Shown piece by piece: positions 9,407 through 20,888 of a stretch of DNA of 64,000 bases. Below the pieces are notes generated by a model. That model did no database searches. It was not told the origin of the DNA and worked only from the letters and a program-made list of their open reading frames with translations. Origin of the DNA: Nothophaeocryptopus gaeumannii. Lineage: Eukaryota > Ascomycota > Dothideomycetes > Mycosphaerellales > Mycosphaerellaceae. Made by a program: the position numbers and the translations under genes. Within the stretch, counting starts at the first letter, position 1; each line of letters begins with the position of its first letter. The DNA lies in NCBI GenBank assembly GCA_031771865.1, contig JASISA010000010.1, forward strand, positions 1,612,001-1,676,000, read 5' to 3'.

Positions 9407-11315
9407 CTAGTCGTCAGGATATTCATCCTTGATATTGCTGATGAAAATGTTGTCTTGCTTGTCCCATCGCTTAAAGTACCTGCCCGCCAACTGCAGCAGC
9501 AAATCGCTTGGCCGATCGTCACCCAAAACTTCGATGTTCTCCTCAGCAACGTACCGCACAGATTTGTCGTCCGCCCTGTTCGCGTGGTCAGCTTCGTACA
9601 CAAAGGACCTTGTAATAAATTGTAGGCCTTTTCCTTCTCCCGGTGTCGGAATGTGATGGGTTGGACTTGGATGGGGAGCCATACACCACGTTATAGAACG
9701 GCTGATTCCTCCCTCTCGGCAATTCGTCCACACGCATCTGTTCAATCCACCGATCTTCGGCACCACATCTCATATCCCAGCCGACTATTACACCTTCGTA
9801 CCCGTACCGTTTGTGTCGGAAATGGTGGCCGATTTGGTATTTGACGTACTTTGCTTCCGATAGACCGCGAAGGGTGGGAGCTTTCCTGTTGCGGTCGGCA
9901 GTGCGGGCTGTATTCACAAGATGAACGAGAATCTGGAACTCGCGTTCGCCATCGAACATGGGAGGAATGTACTTCTCAATGAGATTGATGTCTTCCGGGA
10001 AGTGGGCTTGGAAATGCTCGATCAGGTATGGGAGGCACTGTCGACGGCGGTGCAGGGAGGCAGCGGAATTCGGATCTCCCAAGACGAGCATGGACCAGAG
10101 CATACTATACCAGGCTGCCTCGATGTCTGGACCTCCTTGACCGGCTTGTGTGACGCCGTGTTGACGTTCGCGGGCTTCTTGAACGGAGGTCATGATGTTG
10201 CGACCTGTGCGAAGAGCAATCTCGAGGGTCGATGTTGCGCCTAGGTGGTGCATGTGCTGATGCGCAGGAGCGCCCATTTGCAACAGACGCAGCTTCAGTT
10301 GCTCAGTAGGCACTTCCTCAGCGGTCCGCCACGGGTCCATGTGCATGAGCTCGGGCTCCGCTCCTTGTAGTGCAGGAGTCTTGTGCTTTCCGTCCAAGGT
10401 GACCTCATTTGGGGCCTCAATGACAGCGTGTACGTGCTGCGGGTAGTTGGAAGGCTTCGCATTGACACCCAGTCTTCTCGCAACGGCGCAATAAATTGCC
10501 ACGGATTGGAGGGGAAGCGAGGTATGGGGCGCATCGAAAAGAGCCATGGATATGAAGTTGTTGCGCAGCGCATGGTAATCCTCCTGACTCGGATTGCCGA
10601 CCAGTCCCTCTGATCGCAGGTATTTCGCGATTCTTACGGCCTTCTGTCGTATGCTCAGCTCTTCGAACTCCTGATCTCTGTCCCGTATGCAGTTCGCCAG
10701 ACGATCAAGCTCCTTGTCAATGTGGCTAAGATCTCCTTTCTGCCCGCTCAAGACGAAGAGATCATACGAGCCTAGGACCTCTTCCAACCGCACCATCTGT
10801 CTCTTCTGTAGGCGCATCCACTTCTCCAAAGCCGTTGTGCGGTGTAGTTGCCCAAGGATAGCATTGGCGTGATAGCGTCTCGCAAGTACATCTTCGGCAT
10901 CATCGTCGGTATGATCTCTTAGCCGCAGCATCAAGTCTTTCACGTCGTATCCGTGTTTGGCAATCTGCTCCATGCGACTGAAGCGATATTGTTGCGTCAG
11001 AAGCAGCTGATCGAATAATTCCAGCGCCTCGCGATCGATTCTGGCGCGCTCATTGTAAAGTTGTCGCCACTTGGTCTGGGCCGGAGGCGCCTCTGACTTC
11101 TCTTGTATCTCGTGGTGTGCCTCCCAGTATATCCATGTCTGCATGCAATGCCGGCGCCAGACCAGAGGCTCGTAGGTAATCTTGTTGCATCGCTTAGCGG
11201 AGGTGCCAAAGGCGAGAGTGGCGGTCGGCGGGAGGTAGGAGACGATGCATTCGAGCAGCTCGTCCGGGAGACGAAAGATGGGCTGCGAAGACTGTTCCGC
11301 TGCTGTCTGGCTCAT
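9407..11315 (-). CDS. F-box protein with SirB1/transglutaminase-like and YccV-like domains (FBXO21-like)
   Basis: Two exons, 11315-9685 and 9608-9407, joined across a 76 bp intron (donor GTATGG, acceptor TACAAG), giving 610 aa. Splicing is required: without it the C-terminal domain stops early, and with it the frame reads NVVSFVYEADHANR and continues into VRYVAEENIEVL, as the family demands. Domains in order: F-box at residues about 12-58 (FRLPDELLECIVSYLPP), a charged helical region, a SirB1-type transglutaminase-like core at about 230-400 (ISMALFDAPHTSLPLQSVAIY), and a hemimethylated-DNA-binding YccV-like domain at about 490-595 (YQIGHHFRHKRYGYEGVIVG). This is the FBXO21 architecture. F-box proteins recruit substrates to SCF ubiquitin ligases; the substrate here is unknown. 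The role as an SCF adaptor is inferred from the domain order. Confidence 0.88.
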
Positions 11316-12760
11316 TTTGTAAAGATTGGACTAGGTGTTGATGTGGTGGCAAGGGTGTATTGGGAAGTGTTGTGTGTTGTACTACTGCTGATGACGACAC
11401 GGCTTGACGGCGCGAGCTAGAGGTAAGTTTCGTTAATTTGATTAGTGTATGTTGAAAAGGGGTATCAAATATCAATGCTGTTGGAAAGCAGTTTATTCCC
11501 CTCTCATCTCCTCATCCCACTTGGAACACAACACGCTCGACAACACGCCTACCGCGCCTGGCCACGCTCACTAGCGACATGATCGTCTCCTTCGAATGAG
11601 GCGGAGGCGTCGCAAGCCAGAGTCCACCTTGAAGCTTGATACTTCACCACAGGCATTGCTCTTTATCCTGTGCCTCAGAATATCCACGCAGGTAACCTTG
11701 GCCATTGTTTATGCCGATAGACATCTACATCAGAATGAGGTTCTCTGGAAGACAACCTCCGCGTAAAATGCCATCCTTACCAGCCCTAGTCCTGGACTTG
11801 TCTCCTGTCAGACTGCAGGCGGAGCTGGAGTTGGAGTAGCGAAACATAAGAGAAGGATGAGCATAAAGCAGTGATGACCGATAGCGCATGGAACAATATC
11901 TTGTACCTGATCGGGTCTGCTGTGCGAGATGGACCATGGATAAGTACTGCCGGATATCCGGTTTCATTGACCGCTGATACTCCTGATGATTCGCGGGCAA
12001 GCGAGCAATGATCAGCTGACTGGCATGAGCAAGATGCACTGCTATGGTGAAGCATTGCAAAAAGCTTCTGGCACTGGCACTGGTAATGGCACTGGCACTG
12101 CAATTTCGAAACACTCTTGCTGACCATGAGAACAGCCCGAAAGAACAGCTCCTGAGGGATTCAAACATTGACCATCCAAAAACCTCACACAGCTCATGAC
12201 CTGCACGTTGAGAGAAGTGTAGTACCAACTGCGAAACCCAACACCTCGCAAGGAGAAAGCAACACAACTCCGACTTGAATCGAAAGCTTCCAGGAACTGC
12301 GTTGCGCGCGTTCGTCATACAACTCGTATCTCACTCGTACACATCGGGGAAAGCTGATGCTTGCTCCCTGTAACAAATTCAAATCCCCGTCATTACTTTC
12401 CAGGGTGCACAATGCTACCGGCTCACCCATTGCGACTTCAAATACGAGCATGGCAACTATTCTCCGGGTGTGGCAGAGGATGTACATTCCGCTGTACTAC
12501 CTATTGAGCCACCAAACGCGGAGTCCCAGTCGGACTCGTCCCAGGTGCGCCCTATAAGGATTGGTCAAGGATTCCTGGTGAGACAAGTTGGCGAAGTGGC
12601 AGCTCGGACCATAGACATACCACCCCGGCAGCTCCCAATTCCGTGAAAGCTTACGCTATGCTTATACAGTAGACATTGAATACAAGAGATGCGCATCACT
12701 GCACTTTTACTCCGGGCTCATAATTTCACTCTGGCTGAACAAGACTCTTTTGACTACAAC
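11316..12760. other. Intergenic with a short GGCACT repeat
   Basis: No gene supported over 1.4 kb. A CTGGCA/GGCACT tandem repeat occupies about 12064-12103. The right end is the promoter of the CmcJ-like gene; a TATA-like CTTATACAG lies about 100 bp before its ATG. Confidence 0.5.
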
Positions 12761-13759
12761 ATGGCACAAACTGTCGAAGCTGAGATCAATTATACCAAGC
12801 CAGTACCCTCTGGGCAGTACCCGACTGTCGTGGTTGGCACAGCTGGAGCTAGACGTCAAAACTGGGATGCCAAAACCGTCAAAGTCACTGACGTTCACTC
12901 TGTCAACGACACTTTCCACGTGGACAAGAATGGATTCCATTTCGTTTCCTACACTGGGTCCGAGGGCCAGAAGTACGAGACGTTCGCAGATGATGAGAGG
13001 ATTAAGCAATTAGTGTACCCAGAGGTGGAAGAACTGCTGAAGAAGAAGTGCGTGGCATGATATTTGCGATTCGTGTCTGAGCTGACGTTCAACGATGACA
13101 GTACGGGATGCTCTTCCGTCCATGTTTTCAACCATGTTCTTCGCCGCGATCCTCCCTTTGAACCAGCGGATGATATTCCAGACGACGCAAAGCTCGACCA
13201 CCAAACGCCTGCTAGGTTGGCTCATGTCGGTGAGTAGACCGGTCCGCTTCTGTTCACCCGACATCCACTGATGCTTGTTCCAGACCAATCCTACCGCGGC
13301 GCCTACGACCTCCTAACCCGCCAATACACAACAGACCACCACCTCCAATCCCTTGCCCGCAATAACAGGTGGGCAATAATCAACGTCTGGAAACCCCTCA
13401 GACCAATAACCCGCGACCCGCTAGCCGTCTGCGACGCCCGCTCCGTCCTCGAAGAGGATCTCCTTCCCGTGCCCTACCTCTCTCGTGGCGATCACAACGG
13501 GACTGGGAAAGATTTCGTCTTTGAGCTTTGGTATATTGCGCACAATCCAGAGCATCGATGGTATTTTGCGAATGGGATGAGGTCAGATGAGGCGTTGTTG
13601 ATCAAGTGTTATGATTCGAAGGCGGATGGGAATGTTGCGAGAAGGGCGCCGCATAGTGCTATCACTACGCCCGGAGATTGTGGGGATGCGAGGGAGAGCA
13701 TTGAGGTTAGATGTTTGGTGTTCTGGGAGGGGGAGGGAGAGGTTAGGAGTCGTTTGTAA
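12761..13759 (+). CDS. CmcJ/AsaB (GA4 desaturase)-family oxidoreductase
   Basis: Three exons: 12761-13047, 13102-13229 and 13284-13759. Both introns are 54 bp (GTGCGT...GACAG and GTGAGT...TTCCAG), and the spliced protein is 296 aa. The ATG at 12761 has a good context (ACAACATGGC); an upstream in-frame ATG at 12689 would add 24 residues of poor composition. The family is recognised from the order TGCSSVHVFNHVLRR, HVDQSYRGA, RWAIINVWKPL, FELWYIAHNPEHRWYF, CYDS and the C-terminal PHSAI with ESIEVRCLVFW. Members such as CmcJ, AsaB and the fungal GA4 desaturase act as Fe(II)/2-oxoglutarate-dependent hydroxylases or desaturases in secondary metabolism (family knowledge). No PKS or NRPS is nearby, so a pathway cannot be assigned. 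The next upstream and downstream kilobases are gene-poor. Confidence 0.85.
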
Positions 13760-15858
13760 GGAAAGATGACATTGGGAAGGACAAGGATGCTTCAAAATGG
13801 AGATTGACAAGTTTGATGAATTCGAGAATATCGATGCTTCTGGCCTTCTGTGCGTAGATGGATCGAGACTGCTTGCGTCGAGAGTGATGGCCGCTCCTCA
13901 CGGTGGGTGTTCTTTGAACTGTTATTTCAGTATTGTAGCCATCGTTGCATCAATCCGATCATGCCCGAACTCGAATGGAAAAAGACGACGAATCTCGGTA
14001 GCTTATGCTGCAACGCGAGGACGCCGCCGAAGCGCTTACACTTACGGACTCCATTTGCACTTTCAGCACAAAGAGACAATGCTGTTTCCGTGCATTTGCA
14101 GTCTTCATTCGTCTAAAAAGGTGATCATACAAACAAAGTTAACGCCATTCATTTCTGGTCGCGGTCGCGGTCGCAGGGGAAGCAGAAGCCAAGGTGAAGA
14201 AGGGACGATTGTGCACTCGAAACCGAGAAATCAGAAAGGTAGAAGGCAGGTGCTTGCTTCTCTGCCGACATTCGCAACCCGCAAGGGTGCTGAGCATGTG
14301 CCACTTCAAGTGATACAACGGGGGGTAGATTCGCTTCGCAAGGTTTTCTGTCGTGATGCTTACGCAAGTCTGAATGCAGATGCGCACATGGATGTAAGAG
14401 CGATGAAAGTTGTGGGTGGATTTGAAGATCCTGTACAATTACCAGTTGAGCCGACCAGCATTTCAAAGCTCAGATCTCCACCCCGGAAGAGCGATGCAGT
14501 TACCACGGCCAGTTTCTATCAAGCGTAATGTCGGCATATTCCAGCTTCTCGTTCCTCAGTACACTTAAGGAGAGGCGAAAGATGATTTGTGGCGTCTGCC
14601 TCTCAGCCTGCTATGCATCGCGCTGCAAGGTGTAGAGCTTCAGCACTTGGGAGCCTCACACATTATTCTCCAGAACAACGCTGGCGATGTGCACTCACTG
14701 ATAAAGTTCCGAAAACGGCTTAACCTTATTTTGGACCTCACATCCCAACCCCGACAACAACAATGAGTTTGCAAGTTATGACAGCGTTGTAGACTGATAG
14801 ATGTGATGATAATCAGTTGGAGAGGATTGTAAGTTAAAATGTGTGAGAAGGCGAAGGGTGTTGGAGTTTGATCGATGAAACGTTCCCCGCGTGCCAAATT
14901 TTGTTGTCATGCAGCTAGTCCATTCCTCCTGCTTTGATAGGCCCTCTCTAAGGGTTAAGAGTGTCCCGGGGGAATTTGCAATTACGCTCTCGATCATTCG
15001 GATTGTGCCTGCGGGCTTTGAAGTTTGCCTGGGACCACGTCATCTCCCCGCCTCAACCCGGGCTCATGCAGGGGCTTTTCTAGGTACATAAATGAACTAA
15101 ATTTCGTTCCCTCGTCGACGCGATTGGTCTAAGTTGCGCTTTACTTGCCTTTTACCAGTGGAGCCCGTATACCATCGCATTACGTCGCATTCTCAGTCTT
15201 TGGAAACCCCTGGGTTCGACTTTCGAATCTTTTTGTCATTTTTTCCCCCAAAATTTCGAAATTCTGCACACACAACACGCAGGATCGGCCGGATGACCAC
15301 TTTCAATCGATCAAACATGTAAGCCTTTCAACCGTTTTAAGGCTATAGCACATTGCCGTCGTCGACAAGTATTGTTGAAAGCCAGTTCCATCCTCGAGAA
15401 TCTGAAAGCTACAATTCTCTCCTTGTCTTTGCCCAAAAGCAGTTAATTGTCAAGCACCACTATGGAAACTAAAAACGGATCGCTCTCGATAGTGTCTGCA
15501 TCATCAAAGCGTCGCAATTCTTAGATACATTGAGAGCTCTCCCAAGACCCAAGCCGCTGACCTCGGATTGAATTGCTTTCTTGACACCATTTGAAGACCT
15601 CGATGAGGTCTTTATTCGTTCTTTCTTGTACAACGTAAATCGGTTTGGCCGTTTGTTGTAGTGTAAGCGGTTCTGATTCATTGTTACATGGTTGTCTAAA
15701 GGCTGCAACGATATTTGAGGCTTCTCGTGTCCTTGTGCAAGCATCCAACTTGACACCGACACTTGTGCTAGTTCCATGATCGAAACCAAACAATCCGCTC
15801 GACCTTGGAGTAACCCTGGGTCTTACATCTGATCCAACCGTGACCGTCCACAGACCGC
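13760..15858. other. 2.1 kb gene-poor region
   Basis: Open frames on both strands between 13797 and 15800 have improbable composition and no recognisable domain. A GGTCGC short repeat lies at about 14158-14176. Nothing else was identified, and no terminal repeats of a transposon were found. Confidence 0.4.
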
Positions 15859-17080
15859 CTATTGCTTCTCCTTATCCTCCTCACGGCGAGGCTTCTTGCC
15901 GCGAATGGAGCCGAACGCCTTCTTGTGGTGCTTAAGATCACCAAGACCGAAGCTGTCCGTCTTGAAGTGCTCTTGCATAGGAGGAGAAGGACTTGGTACC
16001 CATGGCTCCTGCTCCGGTCCAGGGTGAGACTGGGTCTGAAGTTTTGGCAGAGTTGATGCCTTGGGCTTCAGCGATCTCTTGCGGCTGAATATTGGAGCAG
16101 GGCCCATAAGCCTATTTAAGAAACCGCCATCGTGTGTCGACGACTGCTGAGTGTCGCCAGAAGGCCCCGTAATGTTGTCAGGAGCAGAGTTGTTGGTGGT
16201 CGTGATGTCTGGTGAATGTGCCTGGATGATCGGGAGAGTGGTCGCAGGATCGGCGGTTGGCTTGGCGCGGTCGGCAACGGTGCTGTCCAACTTCTCCCGA
16301 GAGCGCTCACCAATTTCCTCTTCACGACGTACAACAAGTCGCTCCTCGCCGTTGTCAGCTCCCTCCACACGAGTCATCTCGTTCCTATCCTTGACCTTCA
16401 TACTCTCACCCTCATCGATACCTGCAGCCTCCCGACCACCACTCCCAAGCCCACTGCCGCCGCCGCCGCGCTTAGAGACCTGGTTGACCATGTCCTCAAG
16501 GGCAGTCTCTGAGCTCACCTCTTGGCTCAGTCTGGACTTGGGGGAAAATGTGACCTTCTCACACTCTGAAACTGGAGATTCGCCGCTGGTCTTTCCGCTT
16601 CTGGCTGTGCCATCGACGCCCTCCTTGTTTTCTTCGTCCTCGTCATTATCGTAGAAGTAGCTGCGGAACCCGCGCAAGAGAAGGTGTTAGCAGAGAAAAT
16701 GATGCACAACATGAACGGAGTAATCAAAGGGCAAGCGAGCTTCTGCTCTATCAGCAGTGATGACTGGGAGTAACTCACTTCGCTGCTTGGTTACGCAGCT
16801 TCACATGGCGAGTGTCGTTGAATCCAAGAGCTCTCATGCCTTCTCCCAGTACATCCAGCTGCCCTTATCCTTGGGTAGATGCTTCTCGGCAACGACGTCG
16901 TCATCCTCGAACGAGACCATGTAGAAGTGGGCTTGGCAGCGGTGCAAAACTGGGAGCCCGGGACGGCGAGCATAGCCGTCACTGCCACACGAACAGCGGG
17001 CTTCTCATCAAGGCCAAATGCAGCCGTTGCGATGTCGTTGAAAGCTTCGTGATTTGCTTGTAATCACCGTTCCAGCTCAT
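15859..17080 (-). pseudogene. Unrecognised gene, 5-prime half broken by single-base frameshifts
   Basis: The 3-prime exon is an open frame from 16660 to 15859 that starts YFYDNDEDEEN and ends in a basic tail (GKKPRREEDKEKQ). It is preceded by a 118 bp intron (16778-16661, donor GTGAGT, acceptor CCGCAG). Upstream of that intron the protein-like sequence jumps between frames: MSWNGDYKQIT at 17080, then EAFNDIATAAFGLDEKPAV, then HFYMVSFEDDDVVAEKHL, then MRALGFNDTRHVKLRN. Each jump is explained by one missing base (near 17040, 16935 and 16825). No intron fits. The protein family is not recognised. It could be a real pseudogene, or a real gene hit by assembly errors. The remaining 272-codon open frame alone, starting in the intron, is unlikely to be a true protein. 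Confidence 0.5.
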
Positions 17081-17535
17081 CGCGCGACCAGCTACAGAGA
17101 GTTAGCAGGAGAACGGAGGATATAGGGTGTTTCAGGCAGGACACACCAAGGTTGAGTGTGTCCTTGATGATGATTCACCTGCGCGTTCGCTCATTATGCT
17201 GTTGTCGAAACTGCGTTATTGAACTCGCCTTCGGGGCGGTAAGACTTCAAGAGAGGGCCCTACAGATGTGAGAAGAATCTCGAATGTGCCGGCGAGTGTT
17301 GAATCTGTTGTTCCGCGTGGGTTTGCTCCCGTTCGACGAACAACGAACGCGTTATGGTGGTGTTGTTTCTTCCCCTGTTCCTCCCGCCTCTTCTATGTGT
17401 TCATTCGCGCAGCTTCCCGCTAGTGCAACATAGCTTAAAGTGTAGTTCTGCCTCTGTTTGCAAAAGGCACTCAGACCGACTGCCTTGCCGCTTGCACACA
17501 CATTCTCCGATCACGAACTTTCGACTACGGCAACC
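17081..17535. other. Intergenic between divergent loci
   Basis: The promoter region shared by the broken minus-strand gene and the small plus-strand gene at 17536. A possible extra 5-prime exon of the broken gene (MSERAGESSS at about 17190 on the minus strand) cannot be joined in frame with good splice sites. Confidence 0.35.
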
Positions 17536-17929
17536 ATGTCGCACTCGAATGCTTTCGGCGGCGACAGTGACGGTGAGAGGGAAGAGTATCGACATGGTGG
17601 AAGCGATCAGAGCGTGAGGCTACCCTGCATTCTGCGTTTGACAAGCAGCACTGATCCCCTAGATTTAGGACCGAGATAGCGAGTCGATGGCATCCACTAG
17701 AGAGATTGATCACATTTGTGATCCGAACACACCGACGCCCACCGCTCTTCTCATCACAACGAGCGGCTTCTCTGGAGCTTCCGTGCCAGTCACCGGTTAT
17801 GGCGATTACACTCACGGCATCTTCCACTACTTACACCAGAGCGTTCCGCAATTGCTCAACGAGACCTATCTCATGAGCATTGTTGACCCTCATGGACACC
17901 CCGGCCACCTTCATTCGATCCCTCAGTAG
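17536..17929 (+). CDS. Small two-exon gene, unrecognised, 112 aa
   Basis: The ATG at 17536 has a good context (GCAACCATGTC). Exon 1 (17536-17613) and exon 2 (17669-17929) are joined across a 55 bp intron (GTGAGG...TTTAG). The product begins MSHSNAFGGDSDGE, is acidic at first, then runs through ALLITTSGFSGASVPVTGYG. No family is recognised. The frame ends at a TAG, but the same frame then continues with highly protein-like sequence (GKYLIKCKLVDLVRRHYQ) until a TAA near 18037. The TAG may therefore be a nonsense mutation or lie in an unrecognised intron. Confidence 0.4.
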
Positions 17930-18479
17930 CGTCGAAGGTTCTTCCCGCTCTTTCAAGGTAAGTACCTCATCAAGTGTAAGCTGGTGGATCTCGTGCGTCG
18001 TCACTACCAGGTGCAAGCTGCGGCTCCGGCAGCAGCATAAGTCAACGCCAACAATTAACAGCTTAGCACAAATCTGGATGCTCATAACGACTGCTTGGAG
18101 GAGTCGTTCATGTGGCGAGCTCGAATGCTTGTCAATCCCATGAGATGATACGTCCGGCTTCGCAACTTTGGGCGTAACCGCGCTTGGTGGTAAGCCACCA
18201 AAGGGAGAGCGTTTCAATTGAACTTGCTTCCGGTTTCCCATCAAATTACCCAGCTGCTATCGTCGCAGTCGTGGCTTGCAACAGCGAAAAGCTGCGGAGC
18301 GAGCAATTCGAACGGCTATGGTGGAGATAAGACGAGACTCTTCTCGCTGAACAACGTACTGTAGTAAACATCGGCGCTCGACGCCAACTCACGACCTTGT
18401 ACTTCTAGATTCAGCATCAACTGATGATAGCTCACGAAAGATGACTTGCTTTTCATGATCGATCGAATACTACAATACC
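17930..18479. other. Intergenic; includes protein-like extension of the preceding gene
   Basis: The first 110 bp read as protein in the frame of the upstream small gene. The rest holds nothing recognisable up to the 3-prime end of the FAD oxidoreductase. Confidence 0.35.
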
Positions 18480-19904
18480 TCACCGCAAAGGAGCATAGAA
18501 CCCAAACCTTCCCTCCGCATCCCACACCTTCTTCAGATTCCTCAGCCGCCTCAATCTCTCCTCGTCATACCCATACATCTCAGGCGCAGACTCGGTACCT
18601 ATGCCATGATTGACATACGAATGCTCAACACCGGCACCCTTCCTCACCATCCTCGTCGCCTCAGCAGCAAACGCCTCGGCCTTCTCGCGATCCTCCGGAT
18701 CATCCCCATCCCACATGATATTAGGCGCAGTGAGAAGATGGTTCGACCTCTCTTCAGCAGCAACAGCGTTCTCATCTACTGCAATTTCAGTGACTTGTCT
18801 CCGACCATAAGACTCTAGAAGCCAGAAAGCTGTGAGTTTGCCATCCGCAGTGAAGCTGTTCATGAGATCAAATGCGTGCCGCATGTTGGTCGCGTTCCAT
18901 TGGGAGAAGGAGCTGGGCGCCGCGAAGAAGTTATCGTTCGGCATGCGGCATACTGATGGTGCATCCCAACCTCCTTGGCTGTGAATCGAAGCCCAAGGAA
19001 TCGAGGATGTCAATACGAAAGTCGCTGGGCCCAGATCTCGGAAAGCGGATACGTACGCATCCGCGATCATATTATCACTCTCATGCAGTATCCAGATACT
19101 GATAATCGGATTCTTCGTATCAATCTCCAAACTCCTCAAGAAAACTAACAACCCCGGATCTGGATACTTCACATCCAACGCATTCCAAGCTTGAAAGAAA
19201 ACTTCCAACTTATCCTGCGTGAACGTCAATTTCGCAAACGTCCACATTCCCGCAGCACCTTCGGGTACATCGTATACGGCCACCTCATAATTCGCTACCA
19301 TACCGAAGTTGTGTCCAGCACCTCGGACTGCCCAGAAGAGCTCCGGGTTCTCATCGCGGGATGCAGTCACTGCCGTTCCGTTTCCGAGCACCAAGCTCGC
19401 GGAAACGAGGTTGTCTGCTGCGAAGCCGTACAGACTTTGTAGGAGACTATGCCCGCCTCCCAGAGCAGGGCCAATGACTGATGTACATGCGCAGAGGCCG
19501 TAGACGGCTCGTTTGCCATGTTTGGCGAGAGACTTAACCGCTACGTTCTGTAAGGTGCCGCCACCGAGACGTGCAGTCTTCCCGTCAGGTGAAAGAGAGA
19601 CGCTTGAGAGGCGACGCATACTAATCTGAATCCCATGTTGAAGACCATTGAGGGTCGTTGTCCAGCCATGGCCTGTGGAAACCGCGAGGAAGGGGAGAAC
19701 ATGAGAATTGGCATATTTGATCTGCGGTAAAGCCTGTCAGACACCCTTTCTAGCTCGATGTGAGGGAGACATTGTCGAGGATACTGTTTCTTGAATGTCC
19801 GCTCCGAAGCAACTTCGACAATGGTGATGTAGCCTGGACCAACTCGCGGATAGCTAGGTCTAGCGACGAGGTCTTGCCATTGAATTGCTGAGTATGAAAT
19901 GCGC
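18480..19904 (-). pseudogene. BBE-like FAD-linked oxidoreductase with disrupted N-terminal part
   Basis: The main exon runs from 19721 to 18480 and carries the C-terminal half of the FAD-binding PCMH domain (FLAVSTGHGWTTTL, ARLGGGTLQNVAVKSL, CTSVIGPALGGGHSLLQ, FWAVRGAGHNFG) and the BBE-type C terminus ending RFGFYAPLR. Upstream, a 63 bp intron (19784-19722, GTATCC...CCGCAG, with a TCTGAC branch) would join GADIQET to IKYANSHVLPF. The conserved segment before that (RPSYPRVGPGYITIVEVASE) is in a different frame; one base is missing near 19800. Further upstream, stops replace any signal peptide. The family comprises secreted or vacuolar flavoproteins that oxidise sugars or secondary metabolites. 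The usual signal peptide and N-terminal FAD motif are missing. If the frameshift is an assembly error, the gene would still lack a clear start. Confidence 0.7.
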
Positions 19905-20000
19905 TGGGGTTTACCCCTTCAGTGGAGACCTTTCGACGTAGGCCATGTCTACATCATCCTGCGTCCGCACAACCAAAGGGCAGGTTGCCTTTGAGATCGA

Positions 20001-20810
20001 TCATTTGAGCTCCGGATGGCCCAGGGAGCTAATATCCTCCAAGATCTCGCTTGCGCTGGCGTATGTCGAATTCCAGCAGCGATAGATGATCTTCTCCAAG
20101 CCAACGGCGTGCGCATCGATTGGAAACTCCCCTCTGCTATATTTGGCCTGTATTTCGTCCCCATCGCGGAGAGCATCTAGCTCTGGGTATGGCGGATGAC
20201 CATACCAGACATGGTATAACAACGTTCCAAATGCAAATATATCCGTTTGAGTTGAGAAGTCGTCGTCTGGCCCCGGCCCTGGAAGGCGCGACTTGGCGTT
20301 GTTCTCGGCCGTCGCTGGAATCTTGACATTCCCTTCCGTATCATTGAGCTGTCCTTGAAGATCACCGATCTTTGCTGTCCAGTCAGATGTTACGAAAACA
20401 TTCTGAGTATTGAGATCGCCGTGGATATAATTTTGAGTATGAAGATGGACAAGCCCTCGAGCTATCTGTTCTCCAATAGCTATCTTCTGGCCTTCGTTTA
20501 GGTTGCCGACCACATCGCACAGAGCTCCTTTCTCGCAGTACTCTAGGACAAGTCCGTCACCGCTCATATCTTTGAAAGTAACTAGGTTGTCGTGTCGGCC
20601 AAGGCAACGGTAGCGGTAGGCCTCTTCTTGCAAAGCATTCATCGATTCTCGGTCGTTAGGGTAATACGGATACTTGAGCACAGAACATCCATCTTCCATG
20701 AGCCCAATGAAATTTGATGAGGTGAAAGCGAGCATGTCTCGGACGCCCCGAGGTTTCCAGTCCACGATGACCGTGGCACAGGCCACTCGCGAGACCTCTA
20801 GGGTGCTCAT
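20001..20810 (-). CDS. Small protein kinase-like protein
   Basis: A single exon, 269 aa from the ATG at 20810 (MSTLEVSR), or 283 aa from 20852. It is a minimal kinase domain: a degenerate glycine loop (SSNFIGLMEDG), an ATP-binding lysine in VLKYP, a helix C with an E in NALQEEAYRY, a hinge LEYCEKG, a catalytic loop HGDLNTQN (D and N present; the usual HRD is HGD), and a metal-binding segment reading GDLQG instead of DFG. The D is kept. FAFGTLLYHVWYGHPPYP and the late conserved R in YRCWNS are typical of the activation-segment side. The many fungal expansions of this type have unknown substrates. Catalytic residues are retained, so activity is possible, but the altered DFG should be noted. Confidence 0.8.
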   Translation of the reverse strand: MSTLEVSRVACATVIVDWKPRGVRDMLAFTSSNFIGLMEDGCSVLKYPYYPNDRESMNALQEEAYRYRCLGRHDNLVTFKDMSGDGLVLEYCEKGALCDVVGNLNEGQKIAIGEQIARGLVHLHTQNYIHGDLNTQNVFVTSDWTAKIGDLQGQLNDTEGNVKIPATAENNAKSRLPGPGPDDDFSTQTDIFAFGTLLYHVWYGHPPYPELDALRDGDEIQAKYSRGEFPIDAHAVGLEKIIYRCWNSTYASASEILEDISSLGHPELK

Positions 20811-20888
20811 CGCACCAAAGTAGTGGGAAAGAATGTTCGACTTGAGGTACACTGATGTGAGTGCCAGGCACGCCAGGCTACAAAAGTA

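Noticed and set aside
11725..12318. 197-codon minus-strand open frame
   Set aside because: It is built partly on a GGCACT repeat and rich in Cys/Ser/Arg; no coding character.
13797..14528. 243-codon plus-strand open frame
   Set aside because: It is unlike protein (runs of Arg/Ser/Ala, no helix or strand pattern), has long competing frames on the other strand and no homology clue.
15130..15245. GGGTTCGA followed by a T-run, as in a tRNA gene
   Set aside because: No A-box or cloverleaf could be built around it. No tRNA gene was found elsewhere in the window either.
16151..16654. Plus-strand frame opposite the broken unknown gene
   Set aside because: It is a mirror of the acidic minus-strand exon, rich in Ser/Leu/Arg as antisense frames often are.
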